A stretch of DNA of 12,482 nucleotides. Origin: Chryseobacterium sp. UBA6632. GTDB taxonomy: Bacteria > Bacteroidota > Bacteroidia > Flavobacteriales > Weeksellaceae. The notes beneath the pieces were generated by a model. It searched no databases. It was not told the origin of the DNA and was given only the letters and a program-made list of their open reading frames with translations. Location of the stretch: positions 586 to 13,067 of the forward strand of contig DKLU01000377.1 in NCBI GenBank assembly GCA_002455915.1. The letters are read 5' to 3'. The position numbers and the translations under genes are program-made. Below are positions 1 to 7,215 of the stretch, piece after piece. Each line of letters starts with the position of its first letter. Within the stretch, counting starts at the first letter, position 1.

Positions 1-2224
1 CAATCAGTTGGTTTTTTCCTTCTGTAAAAGATTTTATGGACGATAGTTCCATTGTTCCGTTCACGAAAACAGGACCGTTTTTAAAGGTCATTTTTTTGCC
101 TTTTTTATCGACAATGACTGATTTCAACAAACCATTTTTTTTCCCAATGGTAAATTCTTTTTCGTCTGATTTTAAAATAAATTCAGCATCATTTTCTGCC
201 ACAGAAACCGGAAATTCTTTAATTAAAGATTTAGAAAATTGCTTCGAAATTTCCTCATTCGAATTCAATTTCCAAGTCCAGGTATAAATTTCTTTTCCGA
301 AAGCATCAGTTGCAGTTAATAACAATCCTTCATTTTCTTTCCAGTTTACGGGAAGATTTAAATAGATAGTTCCTTTTTCTGTCGGTTGAATATTTGGCGA
401 TTCTGCTTTTCCTGATTTTATCAAATCAAAACCAGATTCAGAAGCAAATGGTGCTTTAAACTTAACTAATTTCCATTCAAACTGACAATCTTTTAAATTC
501 GTAAAATGATAACGGTTTTCTACGACAATATTTCCATTAAAATCGTTGGGTAACGATTTCAAATCAATTTTTACCGGACTGTAAATTTCACGGATAGCAT
601 AAAAACTCCCTTCCTTTTCTCGATGTGGCCCTAAAACTCCATCGGGAGCGTTGATTGCGTTCACATCAATCTGATTATTGAAATCCGTTCGCACCAAACC
701 TTCATCTACAAACGCCCACAAAAAACCGCCTGCTCCTTTTTTGGAATTCCAGTGAAGTTCCCAATAATCGGCCAGAGAAGTTCCGCCGCCGCCATCATCT
801 TGTGCGTGTAAAAACTCGGTCGGCATATAAATATTTTCACCTTCGAGGATATTTTTTGTACTGTAATAATCTTCGTAATGATTGCAATCGATTCCGTTGA
901 AAGCGTTTCCAGGCTTGTGATGAGCGTGAATGACGGGACGGTTTGACAAGTCATATTTTGTAAATTCTGCATCCAAATCAAAATTATGTCCGCCTTCGTT
1001 TCCGTTGCTCCAGAAAATAATAGAAGGATGATTGGCATCTCTCTTAACCATTTCTTTCACGAGCTTTTTCCCGACTTCTGTGCTGTATTTTTTTTGCCAG
1101 CCCGCCAATTCATCCAAAACGTATAAACCGAGCGAATCGCAAATTTTCAGAAATGATTTATTGGGCGGGTAATGAGAACAACGAACAGCGTTCATATTCA
1201 TTTCTTTGATGAGTTGGACGTCCATCAAATCGATATTGTGGGTGACTGCTCTACCCGTTTCCGGCCACCAAACGTGACGGTTGATGCCTTTCATTTTCAC
1301 CTTGGTTCCGTTGATGAAAATTCCGTCGCCTGTTCGGATTTCTATGGTTCTGAAACCGAATTTTTCTTCGGTTTGGCTTATTGTTTTTTTGTTTTTATTT
1401 AATGTAAATTTTGCTTTGTACAAATTCGGTGTTTCTGCCGTCCAAAGTTTTGGATTTTTAACGGAAAACCGGATTTGTTTTAAAGTATCTCCTTTTTGAA
1501 TTTGAACCTGAGATTCGCCAACCAAATTATTCTTAACATCAAATAATTGGACTTTTATATTGTTGGCAGAATTAATTTCATTTAATTCAATATTTGAACG
1601 AAAAGTCCCGTCTGCTTTGGCTTCAATGGTCGTTGACAAAATATGTTCTTTCGGATTGGCTTCCAAATAAACTGCTCGGAAAATCCCGCCTAAAATCCAG
1701 TAATCGGCGAGACGTTCTGCATTATTGACAGATTTATCAGCCGACATTTTGGAAACTTTTACTTCGAGAATATTTTCTTTTCCAAATTGAATTTTATCCG
1801 AAATATCATATTTAAATTCATAAAAAGCGCCCTGATGAACTGCTCCTGCTAATTTTCCATTAATTTTCACTTCCGTGTCGGTCATTGAACCTTCAAAAAC
1901 AATGTTGATGGTTTTTCCTTCCCAGGAATTGTGAACTGTGAATTTGTGTTTGTACAAACCTGCTTCGTCGTGGAACTTGAAGTTTTTACCGTAAGTGACA
2001 TAATCCCGACCGTAATTGTACGAACCAAAACCTTGTTGCTCCCAATGAGAAGGCACGTTGATTTTGCTCCAGTTTCCCGATTTTCTCCCTGAATTTATCC
2101 AAAAATCCCATTCTTTGGTGTGTTCGGCATCTTTCCCAGTTAAGAATTGGATTTCTTTAGACTGAGAAAACAAAAGCTGTGAACAAACACATAAAAAAGC
2201 GAATATTTTAGAATAAAAACTCAT
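1..2224 (-). CDS. LacZ-type glycoside hydrolase family 2 (beta-galactosidase-like), C-terminus cut by window edge
   Basis: The frame is open from an ATG at 2224 to the left edge, giving 741 residues and no stop. Residues 1-20 are a signal peptide ending LLFSQ, so the enzyme is exported. Then come a sugar-binding jelly-roll domain (to about 185), an Ig-like domain (about 190-300), a TIM barrel starting near KGINRH (R316, H317), and from about 675 a stretch resembling the N-terminal part of the LacZ small-chain domain. RCSHYP lies at 348-353. The acid/base glutamate should be E410 in SNGNEGG and the nucleophile E470 in PTEF. After GLYV the protein reads LDELAGWQ instead of LacZ's VDEANIE, which fits a GH2 subgroup distinct from LacZ. 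The GH2 retaining mechanism is family knowledge; the substrate (beta-galactoside, glucuronide or another) is not determined. The start overlaps the GH28 stop as TAATG, suggesting coupled translation. A full-length protein would probably be 900-1000 residues. Confidence 0.9.
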   Translation of the reverse strand, partial: MSFYSKIFAFLCVCSQLLFSQSKEIQFLTGKDAEHTKEWDFWINSGRKSGNWSKINVPSHWEQQGFGSYNYGRDYVTYGKNFKFHDEAGLYKHKFTVHNSWEGKTINIVFEGSMTDTEVKINGKLAGAVHQGAFYEFKYDISDKIQFGKENILEVKVSKMSADKSVNNAERLADYWILGGIFRAVYLEANPKEHILSTTIEAKADGTFRSNIELNEINSANNIKVQLFDVKNNLVGESQVQIQKGDTLKQIRFSVKNPKLWTAETPNLYKAKFTLNKNKKTISQTEEKFGFRTIEIRTGDGIFINGTKVKMKGINRHVWWPETGRAVTHNIDLMDVQLIKEMNMNAVRCSHYPPNKSFLKICDSLGLYVLDELAGWQKKYSTEVGKKLVKEMVKRDANHPSIIFWSNGNEGGHNFDLDAEFTKYDLSNRPVIHAHHKPGNAFNGIDCNHYEDYYSTKNILEGENIYMPTEFLHAQDDGGGGTSLADYWELHWNSKKGAGGFLWAFVDEGLVRTDFNNQIDVNAINAPDGVLGPHREKEGSFYAIREIYSPVKIDLKSLPNDFNGNIVVENRYHFTNLKDCQFEWKLVKFKAPFASESGFDLIKSGKAESPNIQPTEKGTIYLNLPVNWKENEGLLLTATDAFGKEIYTWTWKLNSNEEISKQFSKSLIKEFPVSVAENDAEFILKSDEKEFTIGKKNGLLKSVIVDKKGKKMTFKNGPVFVNGTMELSSIKSFTEGKNQLI

Positions 2225-3600
2225 TATTTTGCAGCAATGTCGGAGTCGTCTTTTTTATCGTAAGATTGCGTAAGAGAAGCTACTTGCTCCACTTTAATAT
2301 TTTTTTGTTTCAAATTCTGAATATGATTCAAGTTTTCCATTTCAGGTTTCAGAGCTTTGACTTTAAAATTCTCAAAAGTGAAATCTTTTAAATCAAACAA
2401 ATCTGATTTTTCGATAGAAAAAGCTGTCTCACAACTTAAATCTATATTTTTGATGGTAATATTATTTGCCAAACCTTTTCTCGGTCTTGCTTCACCTTTT
2501 AAATCAAAAAACTGATTCCATCCTTTTGCGTAAATGAAAGTTTTTACGTTTCCTTTAATGTTATCTAAAGTGATGTATTCGTAATGTTGAGGCGTGTCGG
2601 GACGCATTTTCAAGTGTAATAATCTTGACGCATCTTTCACCGTAGAATTTCTGAAAATGATGTTGTAATTATGAATCGATTCGCTCCCGCAAGTGAGCGC
2701 AGAATGGCAAAATCCGAAAGTATTGTCTTCGATGATAATGTTTCTGTTTTCACCATTATTCGAGTCTGTATCCGCTTTTGGACCTTTCCCTCCTTTTAGC
2801 GCAATCGCATCGTCATTCACCGACATATAACAGTTTTTCACTAGGAAATTTGAACAGGCATCAATGTCAATTGCATCTGTACTTGGTGCTTTTACAGGTT
2901 CTTTCGGCGCTAAGATTGTTAGGTTTAATAATTTTACGAATTCACTTTTATAATAATGTGTGCTCCAAAATGGCGAATTTTTCACAGTAATTCCTTCAAT
3001 CTGAATGTTTTTTGAGTTGGAAACGTAAATGATTCTAGGTCTCATCTCATCCATATTGGTGCATTTAGGATTCCATTCTCGTCTTTTCCAGAATGACTTC
3101 CAAAAGCGAAGTCCGTTTCCATCTAATGTTCCTTTTCCTGAAATTGTGAAACCATCTAAACCGTCTGCATTAATTAAAGCCGGAAAATATTTCACAGTCT
3201 GACCTTCCATTCTTGTAGTCACGACAGGAAAATCGTTGATATCATCGCTTCCTTTTAATTTTGCTCCGGTTTCTAAAAACAAGTGCGTTCCTTGTTTAAA
3301 AAAAACTGAGCTGATTAAGAAAGTTCCTTTTGGTACGACGATTACACCTCCATTTTTTGAAGCTTCATCAATAATATTTTGAACTTGCTTTGTCTGAAGA
3401 ATTGTACTGTCATTCTTCACGCCAAAATCTGTAATGATATATTTCTTTCCGAGTTTATTGATGTCTGTAGGCTTGTTTTCTTTAAACCATTTTGGAATCG
3501 CAGTTCCGTCTGGGAATTTATCCTGACTTTTTAATGATGAAGAACCTGCAAAAACAATAAACAGTATAAATATAAAAGGTGATATATTGTGAAATTTCAT
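2224..3600 (-). CDS. Secreted glycoside hydrolase family 28 (polygalacturonase/rhamnogalacturonase-like)
   Basis: This is a 458-residue protein with an N-terminal signal peptide (hydrophobic stretch about 7-20, likely cleaved near SLKSQ26). The rest reads as a right-handed parallel beta-helix of the pectinase type: DFGVKNDSTILQT at 58-70 matches the usual opening of the fold, and GKGTLDGNG (155-163) is typical. Candidate catalytic acids are D242 in STD and D263/D264 in NDDA. The family's GHG site is represented by CHS (H299) and its RIK site by LHLK (K331), so the motifs are present but non-canonical. GH28 enzymes hydrolyse galacturonan or rhamnogalacturonan by inversion (family knowledge); the exact substrate here is open. 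It is the first gene of a two-gene minus-strand unit with the GH2 gene, overlapping it by one base. About 30 residues at the C-terminus (QSYDKKDDSDIAAK end) look like a hydrophilic tail outside the helix. Confidence 0.88.
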   Translation of the reverse strand: MKFHNISPFIFILFIVFAGSSSLKSQDKFPDGTAIPKWFKENKPTDINKLGKKYIITDFGVKNDSTILQTKQVQNIIDEASKNGGVIVVPKGTFLISSVFFKQGTHLFLETGAKLKGSDDINDFPVVTTRMEGQTVKYFPALINADGLDGFTISGKGTLDGNGLRFWKSFWKRREWNPKCTNMDEMRPRIIYVSNSKNIQIEGITVKNSPFWSTHYYKSEFVKLLNLTILAPKEPVKAPSTDAIDIDACSNFLVKNCYMSVNDDAIALKGGKGPKADTDSNNGENRNIIIEDNTFGFCHSALTCGSESIHNYNIIFRNSTVKDASRLLHLKMRPDTPQHYEYITLDNIKGNVKTFIYAKGWNQFFDLKGEARPRKGLANNITIKNIDLSCETAFSIEKSDLFDLKDFTFENFKVKALKPEMENLNHIQNLKQKNIKVEQVASLTQSYDKKDDSDIAAK

Positions 3601-3646
3601 AATCTTTTTCAGAGAATTCTGAATTTATTTTAATTAAACGAATTAA

Positions 3647-3654
3647 CAAAAATA
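3647..3654 (-). promoter_or_regulatory. Candidate -7 box for the GH28-GH2 unit
   Basis: Read on the minus strand this is TATTTTTG, a match to the Bacteroidota -7 consensus TAnnTTTG, lying 46 nt upstream of the GH28 ATG. No TTG -33 element is visible at the usual distance; the nearest is TTTC with a 16-nt gap. The surrounding DNA is very A/T-rich, so a chance match is quite possible. Confidence 0.3.
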
Positions 3655-3764
3655 AAAATATAGATTTTAGGAAAGTACAGCATCCTGCTCTTTCATGTGG
3701 ATGAAATTTATTAATTTTTCTAAATTATTTTAAACAAATTTTACATCTGCTATTTTCGACTTTT

Positions 3765-3790
3765 TTGTAGAATGAAGTTTTGTATATTTG
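3765..3790 (+). promoter_or_regulatory. Candidate promoter of the DUF1801-family gene
   Basis: TATATTTG at 3783-3790 matches the Bacteroidota -7 consensus TAnnTTTG exactly, and a TTG (3765-3767) precedes it with a 15-nt spacer, slightly shorter than usual. The -7 box ends 32 nt before the ATG at 3823. It argues against the in-frame upstream ATG at 3772, which would lie ahead of the transcription start. Confidence 0.45.
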
Positions 3791-3822
3791 AAATCAATTC
3801 ATCATCATTTAATATCAGTTTT

Positions 3823-4041
3823 ATGAATATTCAACATCTCATTGATGAATATATTTCTCATCAGCCTGAACAAAAACGCATTGATCTTCAGCATTTACAT
3901 CAAACAATGCTTGAAATAATGCCAAATTGTAAATTATGGTTTCTGGACGGCAAAAACGTAACCGGAGATTGTATTAAGTTCAAATCACTGAAAAACATCA
4001 ATATTGAAGTACTAAAAGATGCGATACAATCTGCATTGTAA
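3823..4041 (+). CDS. DUF1801-family protein with its central region missing (probable internal in-frame deletion)
   Basis: The reading frame from ATG 3823 gives 72 residues. The first half (MNIQHLIDEYISHQPEQKR through KLWFLDGKN) is what I know as the start of flavobacterial DUF1801 proteins. The second half (VTGDCIKFKSLKNINIEVL through AIQSAL) is what I know as their end. In full-length relatives, usually about 130-140 residues, roughly 60-65 residues separate these two blocks; here DGKN runs straight into VTGD, at about position 3957. I infer an in-frame deletion that kept the frame open, leaving either a decayed gene or a mini-protein. DUF1801 proteins have no settled biochemical function. 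An ATG at 3772 is in frame, but its extra 17 residues do not look like the family and a -7 box lies between the two starts. The gene stands alone and is followed by a terminator. Confidence 0.65.
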   Translation: MNIQHLIDEYISHQPEQKRIDLQHLHQTMLEIMPNCKLWFLDGKNVTGDCIKFKSLKNINIEVLKDAIQSAL

Positions 4042-4130
4042 ATCAAAATAAACACGGAAAAAGTCATTTTTCTTGTAGCAACATATAAAATTTGAAAACG
4101 GATTGCCGAGACTTTGGCAGAAAATAATGA
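4042..4130. other. Non-coding stretch downstream of the DUF1801 remnant
   Basis: The only structure I see is a weak hairpin, TGCC (4104-4107) pairing with GGCA (4116-4119) around an 8-nt loop, just upstream of the terminator. A frame stays open for about 40 codons around here, but it runs through the terminator and has no recognisable protein character. It is most likely the 3' untranslated region of the preceding gene. Confidence 0.4.
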
Positions 4131-4160
4131 AGGCAACTCAATCATTTGGGTTGCTTTTTT
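4131..4160 (+). terminator. Rho-independent terminator after the DUF1801 remnant
   Basis: GCAACTC (4133-4139) pairs with GGGTTGC (4148-4154), a 7-bp stem with one G-T wobble and an 8-nt loop, followed directly by six T at 4155-4160. A-rich bases just before the stem extend the pairing with the T run. It separates the DUF1801 gene from the cassette array, so the array needs its own promoter. Confidence 0.8.
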
Positions 4161-4254
4161 CATTAATTAATGAAAAGAATATTTTTCACAATACAAAAAT
4201 CAAAAAAAAGTGAATAAATTCAAATAAAATCACACTTATTAGTGAAATATTTTA

Positions 4255-4262
4255 TATATTCG
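4255..4262 (+). promoter_or_regulatory. Candidate -7 box driving the ten-gene array
   Basis: TATATTCG differs from TAnnTTTG by one base and ends 34 nt before the A1 ATG, nearly the same spacing as the DUF1801 promoter. No TTG lies 17-23 nt upstream. A short inverted repeat, CACT-TATT-AGTG (4233-4244), sits where the -33 element should be and could be an operator, but its arms are only 4 bp. The terminator upstream makes a promoter in 4161-4296 likely; this is the best candidate seen. Confidence 0.35.
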
Positions 4263-4296
4263 CTAAAACTAAATTACATTCAAAAGATTAATAATT

Positions 4297-4674
4297 ATGA
4301 AAAAAATTCTTTTCTCGGCAGTTTACGCCAGCATTTTTTGTGCAGTTATCTCATGTTCTACTGAAAGAAATTCTCTAACAACTACCGAAGATCTAAAATC
4401 TACCGAAATGACTTCTTTCGACAGAGCTTTAAAGGAAATCATGAAACCCGAAAACCGCTCAACTCCTGAAGAAAAAGCAAGATGGGGCGCGCAATTAAAT
4501 GACAGGTCACTGGATATTCTTTTCAATGCGTCCCTACAAATGCTCGGTAAAAAAAGTAGTACCTCTACAGAAAACAGCACCCGAGTTGAAAAAGAGAAGG
4601 TAATTGTACAGGCTACCAATCTTTATTTTTCTAAACTGAATACGATAAAATCTAATCAGAAAGCAGAAAACTAA
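4297..4674 (+). CDS. Small lipoprotein A1 of the cassette array, function unknown
   Basis: This is a 125-residue protein with a lipoprotein signal peptide: charged MKK, a hydrophobic core, and a lipobox VISC with C20 as the lipidated residue, giving a mature part of about 106 residues. The mature sequence is highly charged and predicted helical by eye (about 40-50, 57-85 and 94-118), with RSTPEEKARWGAQ at 54-66 as its most distinctive stretch and a variable linker at about 87-95. I do not recognise the family. It differs from A2 at only five residues (6, 10, 90, 118, 124). It heads cassette 1, with B1 starting 10 nt after its stop. By Bacteroidota norms the protein would be held in the outer membrane; whether it faces the periplasm or the outside is unclear, and no obvious acidic surface-export signal follows the cysteine. 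Confidence 0.85.
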   Translation: MKKILFSAVYASIFCAVISCSTERNSLTTTEDLKSTEMTSFDRALKEIMKPENRSTPEEKARWGAQLNDRSLDILFNASLQMLGKKSSTSTENSTRVEKEKVIVQATNLYFSKLNTIKSNQKAEN

Positions 4675-4684
4675 CAACTTGATT

Positions 4685-5206
4685 ATGAAAAAAATACTTT
4701 TATCACTTTTTGTAACAAGTACACTTGGTTTGTGTGCACAAGGTAAACTGAATATATTCAATTATTCGTCTTACAGATTATCAAACTATTTAGTAGGGTC
4801 TAACCAGGCAAATAACTGTTATCCTAACGTAAGTGGAACCAATTATCCTTTATTGGTGCCGCCAAATACCAATATAAGTTATGATAGTTATTCTACCAGC
4901 AATCTTACCAATCCGCCAATCAATTCTTGGACGGTACAACTTAACGCAAGTAGCGGCACTCTACCTCCACAAATACCGGGAGCATCACCTCTGTTAAATG
5001 TTTTGGGCACGACTACAAAATGGCAGATGAACAAATTTTATGTGGAAGACCCAAGCGGTGCCCCTCTTTATTACAGTGGAGCTTCCATAGGAAATATTGA
5101 CTGTAATGTTACGATTACCGACTTAATACCATCTGCTGCTACTCCATATCCATTCAATGCTTTTTGGTTTCCTGTAGGAGACGAAACCTACTTTGTAATC
5201 CAATAA
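4685..5206 (+). CDS. Secreted protein B1 of the cassette array, function unknown
   Basis: This is a 173-residue protein. A Sec signal peptide ends at CAQ19, and the mature chain begins at once with a strand-like GKLNIFNYSSY. Landmarks shared with B2 and B3 are NNCYP (C45), NPPINSW (W82), TKWQMNKF, EDPSGAP and a second cysteine (C140), which probably form a disulfide; the chain ends FWFPVGDETYFVIQ. Alternating hydrophobic residues suggest an all-beta protein. No known family, enzymatic motif or T9SS C-terminal domain is evident. A Ser/Pro-rich loop after W82 is its most variable part. I chose ATG 4685 because it matches the MKK start of B2 and B3; the TTG six bases upstream (4679) is unlikely. 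C1a starts 8 nt downstream. Confidence 0.8.
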   Translation: MKKILLSLFVTSTLGLCAQGKLNIFNYSSYRLSNYLVGSNQANNCYPNVSGTNYPLLVPPNTNISYDSYSTSNLTNPPINSWTVQLNASSGTLPPQIPGASPLLNVLGTTTKWQMNKFYVEDPSGAPLYYSGASIGNIDCNVTITDLIPSAATPYPFNAFWFPVGDETYFVIQ

Positions 5207-5214
5207 AAATAATT

Positions 5215-5724
5215 ATGAAGAAAATACTTACCCTTACCTCCCTACTTGCAATTTCGTTTTGCTTTTCCCAAGGTAAATTATATATTGAGAATTATTCTAA
5301 TTATGATCTTCAGATGCGTGTAATAGCCGGAAATCCTAATAACTGTATTCCGGAAGTTGGAGCCAGCATGAATTTTCCTGCCAGTACCCAAGATGTGATT
5401 GAAAATTTTAACGATTCTCAACCTTATACTACCCATTGGTCTGCAATATTAACAGCAGGAGGAAATACATATCAGGAATATGCTCCTAATTCCGGATTAT
5501 TAAATACCGTTTCTCCGCTTACCCGCTGGAAATTTCTATGGTATCAAACAGTCTATCCCGGAACAACTAATGTAGCTTATGATACGGTGAATTTTAATAT
5601 GGGCGAACCTTCTGCATTTCCAAATTGCCCGTTGCAAAGCTCACCATTTGTAGACGGAACGTTAACAGATGCTTTTTGGTTTTATATTCCATCTGAAAAT
5701 GCTACGTATTTAGTTATACAATAA
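5215..5724 (+). CDS. Secreted protein C1a, the divergent extra C copy, function unknown
   Basis: This is a 169-residue protein with a Sec signal peptide ending CFSQ19, then GKLYIENYSNYDL. It belongs to family C by its cysteines C44 and C138, TRW (W105), AYDTV and the ending FWFYIPSENATYLVIQ. It is the odd member: its signal peptide (MKKILTLTSLLAIS) differs from the MKKIFTLSLG form of C1b, C2 and C3; it has VYPGTTN where the others have QDP(I/V)TG; and it is one residue longer. Only cassette 1 has this extra gene, so it is either an old duplicate or a member lost from the other two. A longer in-frame start at 5164 lies inside B1 in another frame and is rejected; ATG 5215 fits the signal peptide and the AATTATG leader seen elsewhere in the array. 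Confidence 0.8.
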   Translation: MKKILTLTSLLAISFCFSQGKLYIENYSNYDLQMRVIAGNPNNCIPEVGASMNFPASTQDVIENFNDSQPYTTHWSAILTAGGNTYQEYAPNSGLLNTVSPLTRWKFLWYQTVYPGTTNVAYDTVNFNMGEPSAFPNCPLQSSPFVDGTLTDAFWFYIPSENATYLVIQ

Positions 5725-5758
5725 ATTCAAAAAATCAGACTACAAAATATTAATACAT

Positions 5759-6265
5759 ATGAAAAAGATATTCACCCTTTCCTTGGGGCTTGCATTTTCA
5801 TTATGCTTTTCTCAAGGTAAATTATACTTACAGAATTATTCTAATTACGATCTGATGATGCGGGTAGTAGGCGGAAGTACAACTAGTTGTGTACCAGAAG
5901 CCATAACAAGTATGAGCTTTCCGGCGGCAACGCAAGCGGTTATTAATAATTATAATGATGCGTTTCCCTACACTACAGGTTGGTCTGTAACAACTACTAT
6001 GGGAACAAACCCCATTGGCCAAACCATACCTTCCGGATTACTCACTGCTATTTCTCCTATTACTCGCTGGAAATTTGCATATTACCAGACACAAGATCCC
6101 GTTACGGGCAGTACTGTTTATGATACCGTAGATCATAATATGGGAGATTCAGCTGCATTTCCATATTGCCCATGGAATAGCTCAACTTTCATCGACGGAA
6201 CTGTAACCGATTCATTTTGGTTCTATATTCCTTCTGACAATGCAACCTATTTAGTAATACAATAA
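5759..6265 (+). CDS. Secreted protein C1b of the cassette array, function unknown
   Basis: This is a 168-residue family-C protein. Its signal peptide is the same as that of C2 (MKKIFTLSLGLAFSLCFSQ), followed by a mature start GKLYLQNYSNYDL. It has C44 and C137 as the likely disulfide pair, W75 in TGWSV, TRWKFAYYQTQDP around W104, YDTVDHNMGD, and the family ending FWFYIPSDNATYLVIQ. The mature protein of about 149 residues looks like a small beta-sandwich, but I recognise no family. It follows C1a after a 34-nt gap, longer than the gaps inside cassettes, and is followed by A2 after 36 nt. It shares IPSGLLTAISP with C3 but not with C2, a hint of exchange between copies. Confidence 0.8.
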   Translation: MKKIFTLSLGLAFSLCFSQGKLYLQNYSNYDLMMRVVGGSTTSCVPEAITSMSFPAATQAVINNYNDAFPYTTGWSVTTTMGTNPIGQTIPSGLLTAISPITRWKFAYYQTQDPVTGSTVYDTVDHNMGDSAAFPYCPWNSSTFIDGTVTDSFWFYIPSDNATYLVIQ

Positions 6266-6301
6266 ATTTTAAAAATTAAACGAAATAAAATAGTAATAAT
6301 T

Positions 6302-6679
6302 ATGAAAAAAATTCTTCTATCGGCAGTTTTCGCCAGCATTTTCTGTGCAGTTATCTCATGTTCTACTGAAAGAAATTCTTTAACAACGACTGAAGATCTA
6401 AAATCTACCGAAATGACCTCTTTCGACAGAGCTTTAAAGGAAATCATGAAACCTGAAAACCGTTCTACACCTGAAGAGAAAGCCAGATGGGGAGCACAAT
6501 TAAATGACAGGTCACTGGATATTCTTTTCAATGCTTCATTACAAATGCTCGGTAAAAAAAGTAGTACCGTTACAGAAAACAGCACCCGAGTTGAAAAAGA
6601 GAAAGTAATTGTACAGGCTACTAACCTCTATTTTTCTAAACTGAATACGATAAAAGCCAATCAGAAAGCAGACAACTAA
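6302..6679 (+). CDS. Small lipoprotein A2 of the cassette array, function unknown
   Basis: This is a 125-residue lipoprotein with the lipobox VISC (C20). It is about 96% identical to A1. DNA comparison shows roughly 28 differences in 378 bases, most of them third-position and silent. That pattern points to purifying selection on the protein as well as recent copying. Exact nucleotide tracts of about 25-38 bases are shared with A1, for example within the codons for LNDRSLDILFNA. The mature part is charged and helical, with no recognisable catalytic motif. It opens cassette 2, with B2 beginning 10 nt after its stop. Its leader (AATAATTATG) resembles that of A1. Confidence 0.85.
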   Translation: MKKILLSAVFASIFCAVISCSTERNSLTTTEDLKSTEMTSFDRALKEIMKPENRSTPEEKARWGAQLNDRSLDILFNASLQMLGKKSSTVTENSTRVEKEKVIVQATNLYFSKLNTIKANQKADN

Positions 6680-6689
6680 GATCCTGAGT

Positions 6690-7205
6690 ATGAAAAAACT
6701 ATTTTTATCACTTTTTCTTACAAGCACTCTTGGTTTATATGCGCAAGGCACCATAAATATTTTCAATTATACCAACTATAGGCTGTCTAATGATTTGGTA
6801 GGATCTAATCAGGCAAGTAATTGCTATCCATCAATCAGCGGAACTAATTATCCTATTATGGTGCAACCGGGAGCGAGTGTAAGCTATACAGGCTATGCGA
6901 CAAGCCATCTTCAAAATCCTCCCATCAACTCCTGGAACGTGCAACTTTCAGCAAGCAGTAGCCCTACCATCCAACCGGCAGGGGCACCCATACTGAATAC
7001 TTTAGCTGCCATTACAAAATGGCAGATGACTAAATTTTATGTTGAAGACCCAAGTGGCGCGCCCATCCCGGTTAATAGCGGTATGTTGGGAAATATCGAC
7101 TGTACCACTATGGTAACCGAGCTACAGCCATCTGCAACAACACCTTATACTTTCAGTGGTTTCTGGTTTGAAATCGGAAACGAAACTTACTTTATCATCC
7201 AATAA
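6690..7205 (+). CDS. Secreted protein B2 of the cassette array, function unknown
   Basis: This is a 171-residue family-B protein with a Sec signal peptide ending YAQ19, then GTINIFNYTNYRL. C45 (SNCYP) and C138 (NIDC) are the conserved cysteines. NPPINSWNV (W82), TKWQM (W111), EDPSGAP and FWFEIGNETYFIIQ are the other landmarks. By hand alignment it is about 63% identical to B3, far less than the neighbouring A genes. Where B1 and B3 have LYYSGASIG, B2 has IPVNSGMLG. The stretch from about 86 to 102 is Ser/Pro/Ala-rich and differs in all three B proteins. No homologous family comes to mind. C2 follows after 10 nt, so B and C of a cassette are probably made together. Confidence 0.82.
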   Translation: MKKLFLSLFLTSTLGLYAQGTINIFNYTNYRLSNDLVGSNQASNCYPSISGTNYPIMVQPGASVSYTGYATSHLQNPPINSWNVQLSASSSPTIQPAGAPILNTLAAITKWQMTKFYVEDPSGAPIPVNSGMLGNIDCTTMVTELQPSATTPYTFSGFWFEIGNETYFIIQ

Positions 7206-7215
7206 ATAATTAAAT

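Noticed and set aside
706..1499. Several 70-110 aa frames inside the GH2 gene on both strands
   Set aside because: They overlap a continuous GH2 reading frame with recognisable catalytic motifs and are shadows of it.
3772..3822. Upstream ATG extending the DUF1801 remnant by 17 residues
   Set aside because: A good TAnnTTTG box (3783-3790) lies inside this stretch, and the extra residues do not resemble the family N-terminus.
4092..4210. Open stretch of about 40 codons downstream of the DUF1801 remnant
   Set aside because: It crosses a rho-independent terminator and shows no recognisable protein features.
4323..4619. A 98-aa antisense reading frame opposite A1 that recurs opposite A2 (6247-6585) and A3 (7788-8084)
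   Set aside because: It recurs only because the A genes are nearly identical. It has no plausible start context, and its sequence conservation follows the codon positions of A.
4679..4684. TTG start two codons ahead of B1, and similarly ATG 7756 ahead of A3
   Set aside because: Alignment with the other copies puts the MKK start at 4685 and 7762.
4534..4766. A 75-aa antisense frame spanning the A1-B1 junction, seen again at 6539-6766
   Set aside because: It is a shadow of conserved A and B coding sequence and is missing as an equivalent in cassette 3.
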